Assembly: GCA_024234635.1 (NCBI GenBank)
Contig: JACKNX010000016.1
Coordinates: forward strand, 1 to 64,000
Direction of reading: 5' to 3'
Source of the DNA: Pseudomonadales bacterium
GTDB lineage: Bacteria > Pseudomonadota > Gammaproteobacteria > Pseudomonadales > Azotimanducaceae
Length of the DNA stretch: 64,000 nucleotides
In this document: positions 41,047 through 50,416 of the stretch, piece after piece
Layout: each line of letters opens with the position of its first letter
Numbering within the stretch: the stretch's first letter is position 1
Notes under the pieces: generated by a model
The model's database searches: none
What the model was told of the DNA's origin: nothing
What the model saw: the letters and a program-made list of their open reading frames with translations, nothing else
Program-made: the position numbers and the translations under genes

Positions 41047-42196
41047 CAGGCTGCAACGCCTGCAGTAGGTAGTCTGCTCCACGCGAGAGGTCGCCGCGGC
41101 TGATGAATACCCGGCCCAGCTCCGCATAAACATCCGCATCCGCCTGCAGACGCAGACGCGCCTTGAGATAGCTTTCCGCCTTGTCCCAGTTGCCATTGCG
41201 CAGATGCAGTCGCCCAAGTGTCAGCAGCAGGTCGACATCGTCTTCGTGGGTCTTCAGCCAGCCTTCCGCATGCCGTACCTGCACGTCCGCCTGGCTGGCC
41301 GCCACCCGACCATACAGGCGCACGAATTCACCTCTCCATTCCGCTTTCAAGGCGTCGCGAATGACCGCCTCCGCCGTATCCGGCTGGCCGATGGCAACAA
41401 GCCTGTCCACGTACATGCCGACCAGCGCCTCATCCCGTTGCAGCGCCCTGGGCAATTCACGCCAGACATCGCCCGGGGTGTCCGTGGCGAGACGACGCAA
41501 CCAGGCGGCGCGCGCTTTCCGGGCGCGCACTTCCGGTGGCAGCGCGTCGTCCGGTGCCTGATCCAGCACCGCAATCAATGCCTTGTCATCGCCAAGTTGC
41601 TCGAGGCACTCCGCCAGTAGATGCAGCACGCGGGGATGTTTCGGCGCCCGCTCCCGCAGATCCTTCAGCATCGAAACCGCAGTCTCGAAAGCGCCTTCTT
41701 CCACCATGAACTCCGCGGCGATCAGCGACAACGCAAAACCCGCCTCCGGCAACACTTTGCGCGCCTTGTCGAGTTCGGCATCACGCGACTTCAGATCACC
41801 CATCGCGTGCGCGTTGCGCGCGGCGAACAGATGATTGACGAAGGGGTAGTCCGCGTGCCGGGCACCGTTCGACAGCAACTGCTGGCTTTTTTTCCAGTCG
41901 CCTTCGGCCCAGAGCATCAGGCCGCGACTGGTGAGTTCCCGCGCACGCCCACGGCGCCGCTGATCGTTCCAGCCAAAGAACGCCGAAAGGCCACTGCGTG
42001 AGCGCCACCAGAGCCACGCAACAAGCCGGATCAGAACGTAGCCAGCCACCATCAGGATGAGCGCAAACCACAGGCTCGTCTCCCACGCCTGTTCGCCCCA
42101 GGAAACCAGGACATAACCCGGATCGGTTGCCATCAGCATGCCCGTGACACCACCGAGTGCGATGGCGCACACCAGCAGCAACCACGCGCGGCTCAC
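41039..42196 (-). CDS. hemY: HemY family TPR protein
   Basis: A 385-residue inner-membrane protein. Two N-terminal transmembrane spans (LLLVCAIALGGVTGML and SLWFALILMVAGYVLIRLVA) frame the HemY_N region DPGYVLVSWGEQAWETS. The rest is a TPR-like solenoid (LLTLGRLHLRNGNWDKAESYLKAR, YAELGRVFISRGDLSRG). It is the last gene of the algZ-hemY chain and overlaps hemX by 4 nt. It is named for its position with heme genes; its role is thought to be an envelope or heme-pathway scaffold, not the oxidase also called HemY in Gram-positives. Confidence 0.9.
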   Translation of the reverse strand: MSRAWLLLVCAIALGGVTGMLMATDPGYVLVSWGEQAWETSLWFALILMVAGYVLIRLVAWLWWRSRSGLSAFFGWNDQRRRGRARELTSRGLMLWAEGDWKKSQQLLSNGARHADYPFVNHLFAARNAHAMGDLKSRDAELDKARKVLPEAGFALSLIAAEFMVEEGAFETAVSMLKDLRERAPKHPRVLHLLAECLEQLGDDKALIAVLDQAPDDALPPEVRARKARAAWLRRLATDTPGDVWRELPRALQRDEALVGMYVDRLVAIGQPDTAEAVIRDALKAEWRGEFVRLYGRVAASQADVQVRHAEGWLKTHEDDVDLLLTLGRLHLRNGNWDKAESYLKARLRLQADADVYAELGRVFISRGDLSRGADYLLQALQPVR

Positions 42197-43278
42197 GCGG
42201 ACTCCCGCAGAACATTGCGCAGCGCACGCAGGGAGCCGCTGATATCCGGCAGCTCCTGCTGCAGCTGGGCGCCAGCGATCCCGTCGAGTTGCAGAAGAAA
42301 TTCGCTCAGCCCCGTGGTCTCAGCCGGCAACAGGTCCACCAGGCTCTTGCGCACATTTGCAATTGCCGTGTCGAACACTGCCTGCTCGCCGCGCAAAGCG
42401 CCGAGCTGGGCCTGCTCCAGCCCCAGATGCAAATTGAACTCGACATAACGCCGCTCATCCGGTGAGAGCATCGGTTTCAGGTCAGGTCGCTCCACCCGTC
42501 GCACGCGCACGATGGCGGCAAATCGATCAAGGATCATCTGCCACACTGACGCGCCGGGGTCCGTCGCGGGCACGGAAGACGGCGCCAATACCGGTGAAGC
42601 GGCAATCAGCCGCGCCACTGCCGGTTTCATCGCTTCGAGAGACAGGTACAAGCCTTCCGTGTCCGCCGCCCGGGGCACCTGGCCCAACGCCACGAGCTCG
42701 TCCGCGATCTCCTCGCGAACGGCGTGCAGGCGGAAATCGTCAATTTCGGCCAGCAGTCCGTCAGCATTCTCCAGAAGCGCCCGTGCTTCAGCCGCCTTGC
42801 CTTCAATCAACAGCCGATGATTGGCAATGCGCAGCAGGAACCCCACTTCCGCAAGCTTCCACTTTTCCGGATCCGGCGGCCCTGCATTGGGCGCCTTGGC
42901 GACCAGATCCGCCATGGCGGCTTCCACCGCGCCGAGACGTTGTTCGAGTTGCTTTTCCTGCACCTCGACGCGCTCATTCAGGGGGCCCGTGGCTTTGCCG
43001 ATCGCATCGGTAAACCGGGCTTCGAGGGCACCGCGCACGTTGAGGATCTGGGTATTTACGGTCTCGGCGTAGGCGTCGATCTTCGCCTGCGTGTCATCGC
43101 CGGGTGCCAGATAGACGAGGCGGTAGTAGAGCCACCCGCTTCCGCCGAGCGCCGCAAGCGCAACCAGCAACGCAAGCCAGGCTTTGCCCGACCCACCGCC
43201 TTGCCGGACGCTATCCTGCTCACCCCTGTCGCTGGTCTCCCCGCCTTCGTCCGCCGCGGGATTTGTATCTTCACTCAT
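42193..43278 (-). CDS. hemX: HemX (uroporphyrinogen-III C-methyltransferase-like membrane protein)
   Basis: A 361-residue protein with an acidic N-terminal tail, one transmembrane span (AWLALLVALAALGGSGWLYY, near residue 33), then a coiled coil (LEARFTDAIGKATGPLNERV onwards) and a helical C-terminal domain (FLLRIANHRLLIEGKAAEARA, near 145). It has no methyltransferase motifs despite the historical name. It overlaps hemD by 8 nt and hemY by 4 nt. It probably organises tetrapyrrole enzymes at the membrane, which is an inference. Confidence 0.9.
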   Translation of the reverse strand: MSEDTNPAADEGGETSDRGEQDSVRQGGGSGKAWLALLVALAALGGSGWLYYRLVYLAPGDDTQAKIDAYAETVNTQILNVRGALEARFTDAIGKATGPLNERVEVQEKQLEQRLGAVEAAMADLVAKAPNAGPPDPEKWKLAEVGFLLRIANHRLLIEGKAAEARALLENADGLLAEIDDFRLHAVREEIADELVALGQVPRAADTEGLYLSLEAMKPAVARLIAASPVLAPSSVPATDPGASVWQMILDRFAAIVRVRRVERPDLKPMLSPDERRYVEFNLHLGLEQAQLGALRGEQAVFDTAIANVRKSLVDLLPAETTGLSEFLLQLDGIAGAQLQQELPDISGSLRALRNVLRESA

Positions 43279-43984
43279 CGGGCCTGATCTCCGTCCGTTC
43301 CACGCGATCCGGGAGTACGCCGCGCAGCGCCTCTATCACTGCGTCGTCGCCGGCCCCCGAACAGACCACCACCTGCGTAAACCCCGCCGCCCGGGCCAGG
43401 TTCGCGACGCGGCCAGAAGGTACCAGCATGGGCACGTCGTGGCGACCTCCGGCGGCCACCCAGGCGGAGCGCACGGGATCGACTGCATCGCCGCTCCCGA
43501 GCACCACCGCGCCCACGTCCGACAACCGAACATCGACGGGCATGGGGCGACGCCGATAGGCAGCGATCTTCAGCGCATCCATTCCCTGCGCCCGCAACCA
43601 GTCCAGCACTGTCTCCCGTCCGGCTTCGCCGGCCAGGATGACAACCTGGCCTCCCACCAGCGCCTGCAATCGGCCCCGCAACCAGGCCACCACGCCTTCG
43701 CTATCGCTGGTTTCCGGAACCATCACTTCCTGACCGCTGAACGCACGGACCCGATCAGCCGTTTTGCGCCCGATGGCCAGGAATCCAAGCTGCGATTTGA
43801 TGGAACGGGTCAGCGCCGCCGCGTGCCCGGACAGCACAATGACCAGCCGGGCGCGCTCAGGCACGGCGACGGACAGCAACTCGATGCCGATCACCGGCGC
43901 CACGAGCGGGTCATAACCCGCCAGGCGCACCGCGTCAGCAAGCCGACTCGCGCCAGGTTGGCTGCGCGTTATCCAGATCTTCAT
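43271..43984 (-). CDS. hemD: Uroporphyrinogen-III synthase
   Basis: A 237-residue two-domain enzyme that closes hydroxymethylbilane with inversion of ring D. MKIWITRSQPGASRLADAVR is the family start. Other matching segments are FLAIGRKTADRVRAF (near residue 87), VVILAGEAGRETVLDWLRAQG (near 132) and YRRRP (near 162). Sequences of this family are poorly conserved, so synteny (between hemC and hemX, with 4-nt and 8-nt overlaps) adds weight. Confidence 0.92.
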   Translation of the reverse strand: MKIWITRSQPGASRLADAVRLAGYDPLVAPVIGIELLSVAVPERARLVIVLSGHAAALTRSIKSQLGFLAIGRKTADRVRAFSGQEVMVPETSDSEGVVAWLRGRLQALVGGQVVILAGEAGRETVLDWLRAQGMDALKIAAYRRRPMPVDVRLSDVGAVVLGSGDAVDPVRSAWVAAGGRHDVPMLVPSGRVANLARAAGFTQVVVCSGAGDDAVIEALRGVLPDRVERTEIRPDE

Positions 43985-44889
43985 CGGAGACTGTCGAGGA
44001 TCTCCGCGGCGCCTTCCGCCTGCAGCCGCTGAACGACCCGGGATGCGGCGACGGCGCCATCGGCATCGCGGGCTTCGGCACGCAATACACGCATGCCCCT
44101 GGCGTCAGCCAGTAGCGCCCGCAACCACACCTCGTCGCCGATGATGGTCGCGTGCGCGGCAACCGGCATGGAGCAGTCGGCGCCGAGGCCTGCACTCACC
44201 AGCCGTTCGGTGGCAACGCAACGCGCCACGCAGACATCGTTCAGTGGAGCCAGCAAGTGCAGTACGTCGTCCGCCGCTTCCAGGCACTCCACGCCAAGCG
44301 CCCCCTGACCGGCGGCCGGCAGGCTGTCCTCGACATCCAGCACCGATGCCGCCGGCAATTCAATACCCAGTCGCTGCAGTCCCGCGGCGGCGAGCACGAT
44401 GGCATCGAATTCACCGTTGGCCAGCTTGTCGAGGCGTGTGCCGACATTGCCGCGTATGGAGCCGATGGTCAGATCCGGCCTGCGCGCCAGTAATTGCGCC
44501 TGGCGACGCAGGCTGGAGGTGCCAACCCGTGCGCCCGTACCAAGCGCATCCACGCCATTGCTGACACCAACCAGAACATCGCGAACATCGGCCCGAAATC
44601 CCACGGCGCCAAGCACGAACCCGTCCGGCATTTCCGCCGGCAGATCCTTCATGGAATGCACCGCCAGTTGCGCTTCCCCGCGCAGCAAAGCTTCCTCGAG
44701 CTCCTTGATGAACAAACCCTTGCCGCCGATTTCCCGCAGGGGGGCGTTCAGCCATCTGTCACCACGTGTGCGCATTCCCAGCAGATTCACTTCGAGACCC
44801 GGGTGGAGACGCTCCAGCTCCGTCTTGATGAAATTGGCCTGCCACAGGGCCAATGCGCTTTCACGCGTGGCGATCGTCAATGATTTCAC
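43981..44889 (-). CDS. hemC: Porphobilinogen deaminase (hydroxymethylbilane synthase)
   Basis: A 302-residue enzyme that links four porphobilinogens. The catalytic Asp is in VHSMKDLP (Asp82), the substrate-binding arginines are in RVGTSSLRRQAQLL (near 121-134), and the dipyrromethane cofactor cysteine is Cys239 (GADCSMPVAAH). It overlaps both algR and hemD by 4 nt. The order algZ-algR-hemC-hemD is known from Pseudomonas. Confidence 0.96.
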   Translation of the reverse strand: MKSLTIATRESALALWQANFIKTELERLHPGLEVNLLGMRTRGDRWLNAPLREIGGKGLFIKELEEALLRGEAQLAVHSMKDLPAEMPDGFVLGAVGFRADVRDVLVGVSNGVDALGTGARVGTSSLRRQAQLLARRPDLTIGSIRGNVGTRLDKLANGEFDAIVLAAAGLQRLGIELPAASVLDVEDSLPAAGQGALGVECLEAADDVLHLLAPLNDVCVARCVATERLVSAGLGADCSMPVAAHATIIGDEVWLRALLADARGMRVLRAEARDADGAVAASRVVQRLQAEGAAEILDSLR

Positions 44890-45617
44890 AGTGTTTTCAC
44901 CAGTCGTCTGACACCGGGCAGATGCCGGCGGCTGATATCCAGCGTTTCCTCCACGTCACGCAGCCGCATGTGGTGCTGGCCGTCCGATGACTTCTCCACG
45001 GCGACGATATAACGGTGCGCCGCCAGCGCGTTGCGATGCACGCGTACGAATACGTCGCTGAATTCCACTTCCAGATCACGCAGGGCTTCGTCCACGAGCA
45101 CCTCACCCCCGCCGTGCCGTACCGTCACGTACTTGCTGTCCGCCCGCAGGTAGCGAATTTCATCCACCGGCACGAGTTCCAGTCCACGATGGGTGCGGGC
45201 GGAGAGATGGGTGCGGCGCGCAGCCTCCTCCAGCTGACCGAGTGCCTGAATCTGCGCCCGGTTCACCCGTCGGGTGTTGGTCAGGGTGGCTTCAAGGCGG
45301 TCACGTCGCACGGGTTTGAGCAGATAACCCACCGCCTGCAGATCGAAGGCCTGAATGGCGTGTTCCTCATAGGCCGTGCAGAACACCACGGCGGGCGGCT
45401 CCTCGAGCCTCGTCAGGTGAGCCGCTGCTTCCAACCCATCCATGCCGGGCATGCGGATATCGAGCAGGACGAGGTCCGGGCGCAGGGTGCCTACGAGCTC
45501 AACCGCATCGCGTCCGTTGCCGGCTTCGCCCACGCACTCGTAACCGCCGATTGCGTCCAGCAGACGCCGCAAACGGTCGCGCGCGAGCGCCTCGTCATCG
45601 ACGATCAGTACTCTCAC
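44886..45617 (-). CDS. algR: LytTR response regulator AlgR
   Basis: A 243-residue regulator: CheY-like receiver (VLIVDDEALARDRLRRLLD; phospho-acceptor Asp53 in LLDIRMPG; Lys in YLLKPVRRDRLE) and a LytTR DNA-binding domain from about residue 140 (VDEIRYLRADSKYVTVRHGG, then VFVRVHRNALAAHRYIVAVE). AlgR governs alginate, twitching and virulence genes in P. aeruginosa; here targets are unknown. It overlaps its kinase gene algZ and hemC by 4 nt each. Confidence 0.92.
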   Translation of the reverse strand: MRVLIVDDEALARDRLRRLLDAIGGYECVGEAGNGRDAVELVGTLRPDLVLLDIRMPGMDGLEAAAHLTRLEEPPAVVFCTAYEEHAIQAFDLQAVGYLLKPVRRDRLEATLTNTRRVNRAQIQALGQLEEAARRTHLSARTHRGLELVPVDEIRYLRADSKYVTVRHGGGEVLVDEALRDLEVEFSDVFVRVHRNALAAHRYIVAVEKSSDGQHHMRLRDVEETLDISRRHLPGVRRLVKTL

Positions 45618-46642
45618 AGTTGCCGTGCTCCATGCAGCGGAAAGCGCATGATCGTACGGAAGCAGTCGCCTTCGGCGCCAGCCCGCAGTTCAGCGGCATC
45701 GCCGAACAGCACGTTGAGCCGGCTGCGGATGTTCTCCAGTGCCATGCGGTTGCCCTGCGTGTCCGACCGCGCATCGGCGGGCGCGAGCGGATTGGTGATT
45801 TCAATGCGCAGGGAGTCGTTCTCGCAGTGCACGCCAACGCTGACCGTGCCGCCTTCCGCACGTGGCTGAATGCCGTGGTAGATGGCGTTCTCCAGCAGCG
45901 GCTGCACCGTGAGAAGCGGAATGCGTGCGCTCTCAGGCAGCGGGTCGACATCCCATTCCACGCACAGCCGGTCGCCCAGACGCAGCGACTCGATACGGAC
46001 ATAGCGCTCGCAGAGGTCCAGCTCGGTAGCCACGGAGACCTGGTTGCCGGCCTCGTTCAGACTGGCGCGAAACAACTCGCTCAGATCTTCCACCACGGTC
46101 TCCGCGGTCTCCGGGTCCACCGCGATGAGGCTGGCGATGATATTCATGCTGTTGAACAGGAAATGCGGCCGAATGCGGGACTGCAACGCCTGCAGGCGCG
46201 CCTGCAGTTCCGACTGTTCCTTGGCACGCAGCCGCTGCTGGACGTGAAAGTAGCGCAGCGCCAACCCCGAAATGATCGCCGCGACCAGCAGCATTACGCC
46301 AATACGCGGCCAGTCGACCGGAACCGGCGCGAACTGCACGAGCAGACGATCCGCGAAAATGCCTTCGACGAACGTGATCAGCAGCACCAGAAGAAACGCC
46401 ACCACCGCACCGGCAACGGTCTGCAACCTGGCCAGCCAGCCGCGCAGTGCGCACAACAGCCCGGCGCTGCTCAGCGACACCCATTGCACGAACAGCGACA
46501 GCAGGGCGAAGCGCAGCCAGGTCACCTCCGTGCCGGTCACCCAGAGCACGAGCACCAGCAGCTGCGCAAACAGAACCACCAACGTCACCGCCGTGACATT
46601 GCACAGATCGGGGACCACGAACGGCTGGGTGGCGGCGCTCAT
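45614..46642 (-). CDS. algZ: Histidine kinase AlgZ/FimS (LytS-type)
   Basis: A 342-residue sensor with four or more N-terminal transmembrane spans (residues 17-130). The His_kinase family motif RIRPHFLFNSMNIIASLI carries His160, and a degenerate ATPase domain follows (PLLTVQPLLENAIYHGIQPR; later NRMALENIRSRLNVLFG). The lack of a full G-box is normal for AlgZ. It is the first gene of the chain algZ-algR-hemCDXY and is divergent from argH, 63 nt apart. Confidence 0.9.
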   Translation of the reverse strand: MSAATQPFVVPDLCNVTAVTLVVLFAQLLVLVLWVTGTEVTWLRFALLSLFVQWVSLSSAGLLCALRGWLARLQTVAGAVVAFLLVLLITFVEGIFADRLLVQFAPVPVDWPRIGVMLLVAAIISGLALRYFHVQQRLRAKEQSELQARLQALQSRIRPHFLFNSMNIIASLIAVDPETAETVVEDLSELFRASLNEAGNQVSVATELDLCERYVRIESLRLGDRLCVEWDVDPLPESARIPLLTVQPLLENAIYHGIQPRAEGGTVSVGVHCENDSLRIEITNPLAPADARSDTQGNRMALENIRSRLNVLFGDAAELRAGAEGDCFRTIMRFPLHGARQL

Positions 46643-46705
46643 AGCGGACGTATTGATATACTCACCCGTCTTTGTTCAGCGACCCGAGGGGTCAACACCA
46701 GCATC

Positions 46706-48112
46706 ATGAGTAGCACGTCCGGACGCGATTCCCTGGTCGTCGGCAGGCTCGAGGAAGCCACCGACGCATTTGTACTCGACTTCACGTCGTCCGTACGGTT
46801 CGACCAGCGCATGTACCGGCAGGACATACGCGGTTCCATCGCCCATGCGCGCATGCTTGCGTCCATCGGCGTCCTGTCGGCGGACGAAGCGGACCGCATC
46901 GTAGCCGGATTGGACAGCATTCACAAAGAGATCGAGGCCGGCCGGTTCCAGTGGAGCGTGACCCTGGAAGACGTGCACATGAACATCGAGAGCCGCCTCA
47001 TCGAACTCATCGGCGATACCGGAAAAAAGCTGCACACGGCACGCTCCCGCAACGACCAGGTTGCCACCGACATCCGCCTCTACCTCCGGGACGCCATCGA
47101 CGATATCGATCAGGCGATGACTGCGCTGCTGGCAGGTCTCATCGAACTCGCATCGCGCAACACCGATACCATCATGCCGGGCTTCACCCACTTGCAGGCC
47201 GCACAACCGATCACCTTCGGACATCACCTGATGGCGTGGTTCGAGATGCTGCTGCGCGATCGCGACCGCTTGCGCGACTGCCGCCGGCGTCTCAATCGAC
47301 TGCCGCTCGGCGCCGCCGCGCTGGCCGGCTCAACGTTCCCCCTGGACCGCGAATTTGTTGCCCGGGAACTGGGTTTCGACGATGTGTGCGAGAACTCGCT
47401 GGATGCTGTCAGCGACCGCGATTTCGCCATTGAATTCACTGCGGTTGCCAGTGTGACCATGGCCCACTTCTCGCGCTGGTGCGAAGAGCTGGTGCTCTGG
47501 TCGTCACAGCAGTTCAGTTTTGTCAGCCTGCCGGATCGCTTCTGCACGGGATCGAGCATCATGCCGCAGAAGAAAAATCCCGATGTCCCAGAACTCATCC
47601 GCGGCAAGACCGGGCGCGTTTACGGCCATCTCACGGCACTGCTCACGCTCATGAAAAGCCAGCCGCTGGCGTACAACAAGGACAATCAGGAGGACAAGGA
47701 GCCCCTGTTTGACTGCGTGGACACCCTGCGCAATTGCCTGACAGCGCTCAACGGCCTCATTCCCAACATCGAAGCCAACGTTGCCAACATGGCCGCCGCG
47801 GCAGTGGAGGGTTACACCACTGCCACCGATCTCGCCGACTACCTGGTGAAACGCGGCACCCCGTTTCGCGATGCCCATCACATCGTCGGGCGGGTGGTGG
47901 CGCGCGCCGTGCGGGAGAAACGCCACCTGCACGAGTTTTCGCTGGCCGATCTGCAGGCCGAAGCCGGCGGCTCGAACCTCGTGGGCGAGGATGTGTTCGC
48001 CGTCCTCATTCCCCTTGGCTCAGCCAGCGCCCGCGCGCACATTGGCGGCACCGCGCCCGCCACCGTGCGGGCCGCCATCGAACGGGCCAGACAACGCGTC
48101 GCCAGCGGCTGA
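46706..48112 (+). CDS. argH: Argininosuccinate lyase
   Basis: A 468-residue fumarase/aspartase-superfamily enzyme, last step of arginine synthesis (argininosuccinate to arginine and fumarate). Conserved blocks are HTARSRNDQVATDIRLYLRD (near residue 112), PGFTHLQAAQPITFGHH (near 158) and the signature GSSIMPQKKNPD (near 281). The frame stays open upstream to 45551, but ATG 46706 gives the family N-terminus and lies just after the divergent algZ start. Confidence 0.96.
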   Translation: MSSTSGRDSLVVGRLEEATDAFVLDFTSSVRFDQRMYRQDIRGSIAHARMLASIGVLSADEADRIVAGLDSIHKEIEAGRFQWSVTLEDVHMNIESRLIELIGDTGKKLHTARSRNDQVATDIRLYLRDAIDDIDQAMTALLAGLIELASRNTDTIMPGFTHLQAAQPITFGHHLMAWFEMLLRDRDRLRDCRRRLNRLPLGAAALAGSTFPLDREFVARELGFDDVCENSLDAVSDRDFAIEFTAVASVTMAHFSRWCEELVLWSSQQFSFVSLPDRFCTGSSIMPQKKNPDVPELIRGKTGRVYGHLTALLTLMKSQPLAYNKDNQEDKEPLFDCVDTLRNCLTALNGLIPNIEANVANMAAAAVEGYTTATDLADYLVKRGTPFRDAHHIVGRVVARAVREKRHLHEFSLADLQAEAGGSNLVGEDVFAVLIPLGSASARAHIGGTAPATVRAAIERARQRVASG

Positions 48113-48182
48113 TCAGGCTTCCGGGTTGCCGGCGGCATACATCGTGTCCGCCGCTGGGACCGGACAACACCGGTGTGTTGCC

Positions 48183-48188
48183 TATACT
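48183..48188 (+). promoter_or_regulatory. Probable -10 of the cyaA gene
   Basis: TATACT, 33 nt upstream of the cyaA ATG in the argH-cyaA gap, follows a CACCGGTG palindrome. No matching -35 at 17 nt. Confidence 0.4.
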
Positions 48189-48220
48189 CCGGTAACACCA
48201 CGCTGGAGACAGGTCGCCGG

Positions 48221-50200
48221 ATGCCATTCCCTGCGCCATCACCCGCCCGGCAGCCCTTGCCGGACGACGGAGCGCGCAACGGGCGACCGGCCGGCATCAC
48301 CATGAATTTCCGCGCCACCGCGCCCGGCACCAGGCCGGAAGTCGACGTCAAAGCCCTGCAGACCATGGGCTATCGCTTTTCCATGCATCACCGGCAGCGC
48401 TATCTGCACGCGCAGGCAAAACTGGACGGCGACAGACGCGCAATTCTTTCCGCGCTGCCCATGCTCTTTCACGTCAATCATCCGGCGCTGCCTGGCTACG
48501 CGGCGAACATGCCCGCCGGAATCAGCGGCTTTCAGCCGGGACCGGCGGACCTCACCGCCATCCGACGTTTCGCCCGCAGCGTGGACGTGTCCTCGGCACC
48601 GCGCCAGATGGCGCTGGACGCAATATTCCTCATGGGCAGCGGTGGCAGCCTCGGCCATACCGCCGACAGCGACATCGACCTGTGGGTGTGTTGTGACCGC
48701 GCCCTGCATGGAGTGCTCGGCAGAAAACTGCGCGACGTGGAGAGCTGGGCCGCGGAGCACGGTCTGGCACTGCAGGGATTCATGGTCGATCCCCGGTTTT
48801 TCGCGGACGCCGGCGATCCGGTCCACTCACCGCTGCTGCTGGATGAGTTCTACCGCAGCGGCATTCATCTCGCCGGTCGTCAGCCACTCTGGTGGTTTGT
48901 CGACGGCTCGTCCGCTGACCGCTATTTCCGCGAGGCCCGGCATCTCCTGCATCATCGCTTCATCGCCCCGGAGGCGGTGATCGACTTCGGTCCCGTCGGC
49001 GTGCCGGACTCGGAAGCGCTGTGCCGCGCCGGAGCACTGGAACTGGAACGTGCGCTCACGACACCCCACAAATCCCTGCTCAAGCTGGCGCTGGTAGAGG
49101 CGTATCTCAACACCCCGGAGCGACCGCTGCTGTCCAGCCACTACCAGCAGCTCATGTTTACCGGCGTCAGCGACATCTCGCGGCTGGACACCTACTACAT
49201 GCTGTACGAGTACCTCGCCGCACAGGAGCCACTGCGGCGCACAACCTTCCGCCTGGACGAACTGCAGTATCTGTTCGTGCGCAAGATCGTGGCCCGCGGC
49301 AGGGAATTGCCCACCGCCAGCCTGGTGGCGCGCGATGTCGCAAGCTGGGGATACTCGCCCGAGCTCCTGCGGATCCTGCGCCAGCCCGGCCACTTCACGC
49401 TGGCGCGCGCCTTCGAGGAACGCACCACCATCGCGCATCTGGTGCAGAAAGGGATGCAACTGGGCAATCGTCTGGCCCTGCTGTCGCCGGCGGTTCGTGC
49501 GGATATCGAACGTCTGCAGGCCGTCGTCGACCGGCAACCCGATCCCATGGCCGCCGACTACCGCCTGCTGTCCTCATCCGAACTCGCGCAGCTGCGACCG
49601 CAACTCGATGTTCGCTACAGTCGTCAGCGGTGGCGCCTGACCGAGCAGGGCAGGGAGCTGCGGCATACGAGCAACTGGCCAGAATTGCTGCTGTGGGTAC
49701 ACTGCCTGGGCGTCAACACCGACTCGCTGCATATGCCGGATGTCTGGCTGCAGCATGCAGCTGAGGCCTGGCTGCGGGCCTTGTCAGCCCGGTTCGACGC
49801 CCTGTTGTTCTTCAACCCGTTGCCGGATCCTCACGATGCCGGCGAACGCCTGATTTCCGCGTTCAACGATCCGCTCAGCTACGGCGGCCTGAAGACCTGC
49901 AAAGCGCGTGCGGCAATCCTCGTCGTGCGTGAGGACGATACGCTGCGCGTCACGGAATACCTGGGCGAGCCGGAAATTGCGGAAGCCATTGCCGCGGCGG
50001 CACGACAGGCCACCCCGCCGCAGCTTGCGGTGGCCGATCGCGGAGACGCGCCGCTCGTCACCCGCGTGCGGTCGCTGCTGACCGAGGCCCGCACGGCACT
50101 CGCGAACGGTCAGACCTATGCGTTTGCGCTCGGGCGGAATCAGGTTACGTTGCGCGCATTACCCGACGGCAACGTGCGCCCCACCATCAGCGAACGGTGA
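48221..50200 (+). CDS. cyaA: Class I adenylate cyclase, short form
   Basis: A 659-residue protein aligned along the class I cyclase: PMLFHVNHPALPGYAANMPA (near residue 85), the nucleotidyltransferase centre FLMGSGGSLGHTADSDIDLW (near 137, with the DxD pair), LLLDEFYRSGIHLAGRQPLW (near 206) and TPHKSLLKLALVEAYL (near 281). It makes cAMP from ATP. E. coli CyaA is about 850 residues and the Pseudomonas form longer, so the C-terminal regulatory part is reduced here. ATG 48221 follows GGAGACAGG; MNFRATAP at 48302 is an alternative start. Confidence 0.88.
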   Translation: MPFPAPSPARQPLPDDGARNGRPAGITMNFRATAPGTRPEVDVKALQTMGYRFSMHHRQRYLHAQAKLDGDRRAILSALPMLFHVNHPALPGYAANMPAGISGFQPGPADLTAIRRFARSVDVSSAPRQMALDAIFLMGSGGSLGHTADSDIDLWVCCDRALHGVLGRKLRDVESWAAEHGLALQGFMVDPRFFADAGDPVHSPLLLDEFYRSGIHLAGRQPLWWFVDGSSADRYFREARHLLHHRFIAPEAVIDFGPVGVPDSEALCRAGALELERALTTPHKSLLKLALVEAYLNTPERPLLSSHYQQLMFTGVSDISRLDTYYMLYEYLAAQEPLRRTTFRLDELQYLFVRKIVARGRELPTASLVARDVASWGYSPELLRILRQPGHFTLARAFEERTTIAHLVQKGMQLGNRLALLSPAVRADIERLQAVVDRQPDPMAADYRLLSSSELAQLRPQLDVRYSRQRWRLTEQGRELRHTSNWPELLLWVHCLGVNTDSLHMPDVWLQHAAEAWLRALSARFDALLFFNPLPDPHDAGERLISAFNDPLSYGGLKTCKARAAILVVREDDTLRVTEYLGEPEIAEAIAAAARQATPPQLAVADRGDAPLVTRVRSLLTEARTALANGQTYAFALGRNQVTLRALPDGNVRPTISER

Positions 50201-50265
50201 TTCCGGCCGCCACCCGCGAATCGACGCGATCGCCGTCACGGCATCGGGAGCGCCTTCAAGCCACA

Positions 50266-50274
50266 TGGTATAGT
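50266..50274 (+). promoter_or_regulatory. Extended -10 promoter of the lptM-lysA operon
   Basis: TGGTATAGT (TGn plus TATAGT) lies 28 nt upstream of the lptM ATG. The bases 17 nt further up do not form a -35, consistent with an extended -10 promoter. Confidence 0.5.
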
Positions 50275-50302
50275 CGCGCGCCTGCCGCAACGGAGCGCCT
50301 GC

Positions 50303-50416
50303 ATGCGCTGGCTCTGCCTCATTCTGCTTTCAACCCTCGTCGCAACCTGCGGTCAGAAAGGGCCGCTGCGCCTGCCTGACCAGAGCGCGCACACGCCCAG
50401 CGCCGTCCATGTTTGA
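50303..50416 (+). CDS. lptM: LPS translocon maturation chaperone LptM (YifL)
   Basis: A 37-residue lipoprotein precursor: signal MRWLCLILLSTLVAT, anchor Cys16, then CGQKGPLRLPD, the diagnostic LptM/YifL motif. LptM binds the LptD/LptE translocon and helps LptD disulfide rearrangement. GGAG lies upstream of the ATG. Its stop overlaps the lysA start by 8 nt; the lptM-lysA-dapF order is conserved in gammaproteobacteria. Confidence 0.88.
   Translation: MRWLCLILLSTLVATCGQKGPLRLPDQSAHTPSAVHV

Noticed and set aside
45551..46705. Long upstream extension of argH on the plus strand
   Set aside because: It is antisense to algZ/algR, and the argH family N-terminus begins at ATG 46706.
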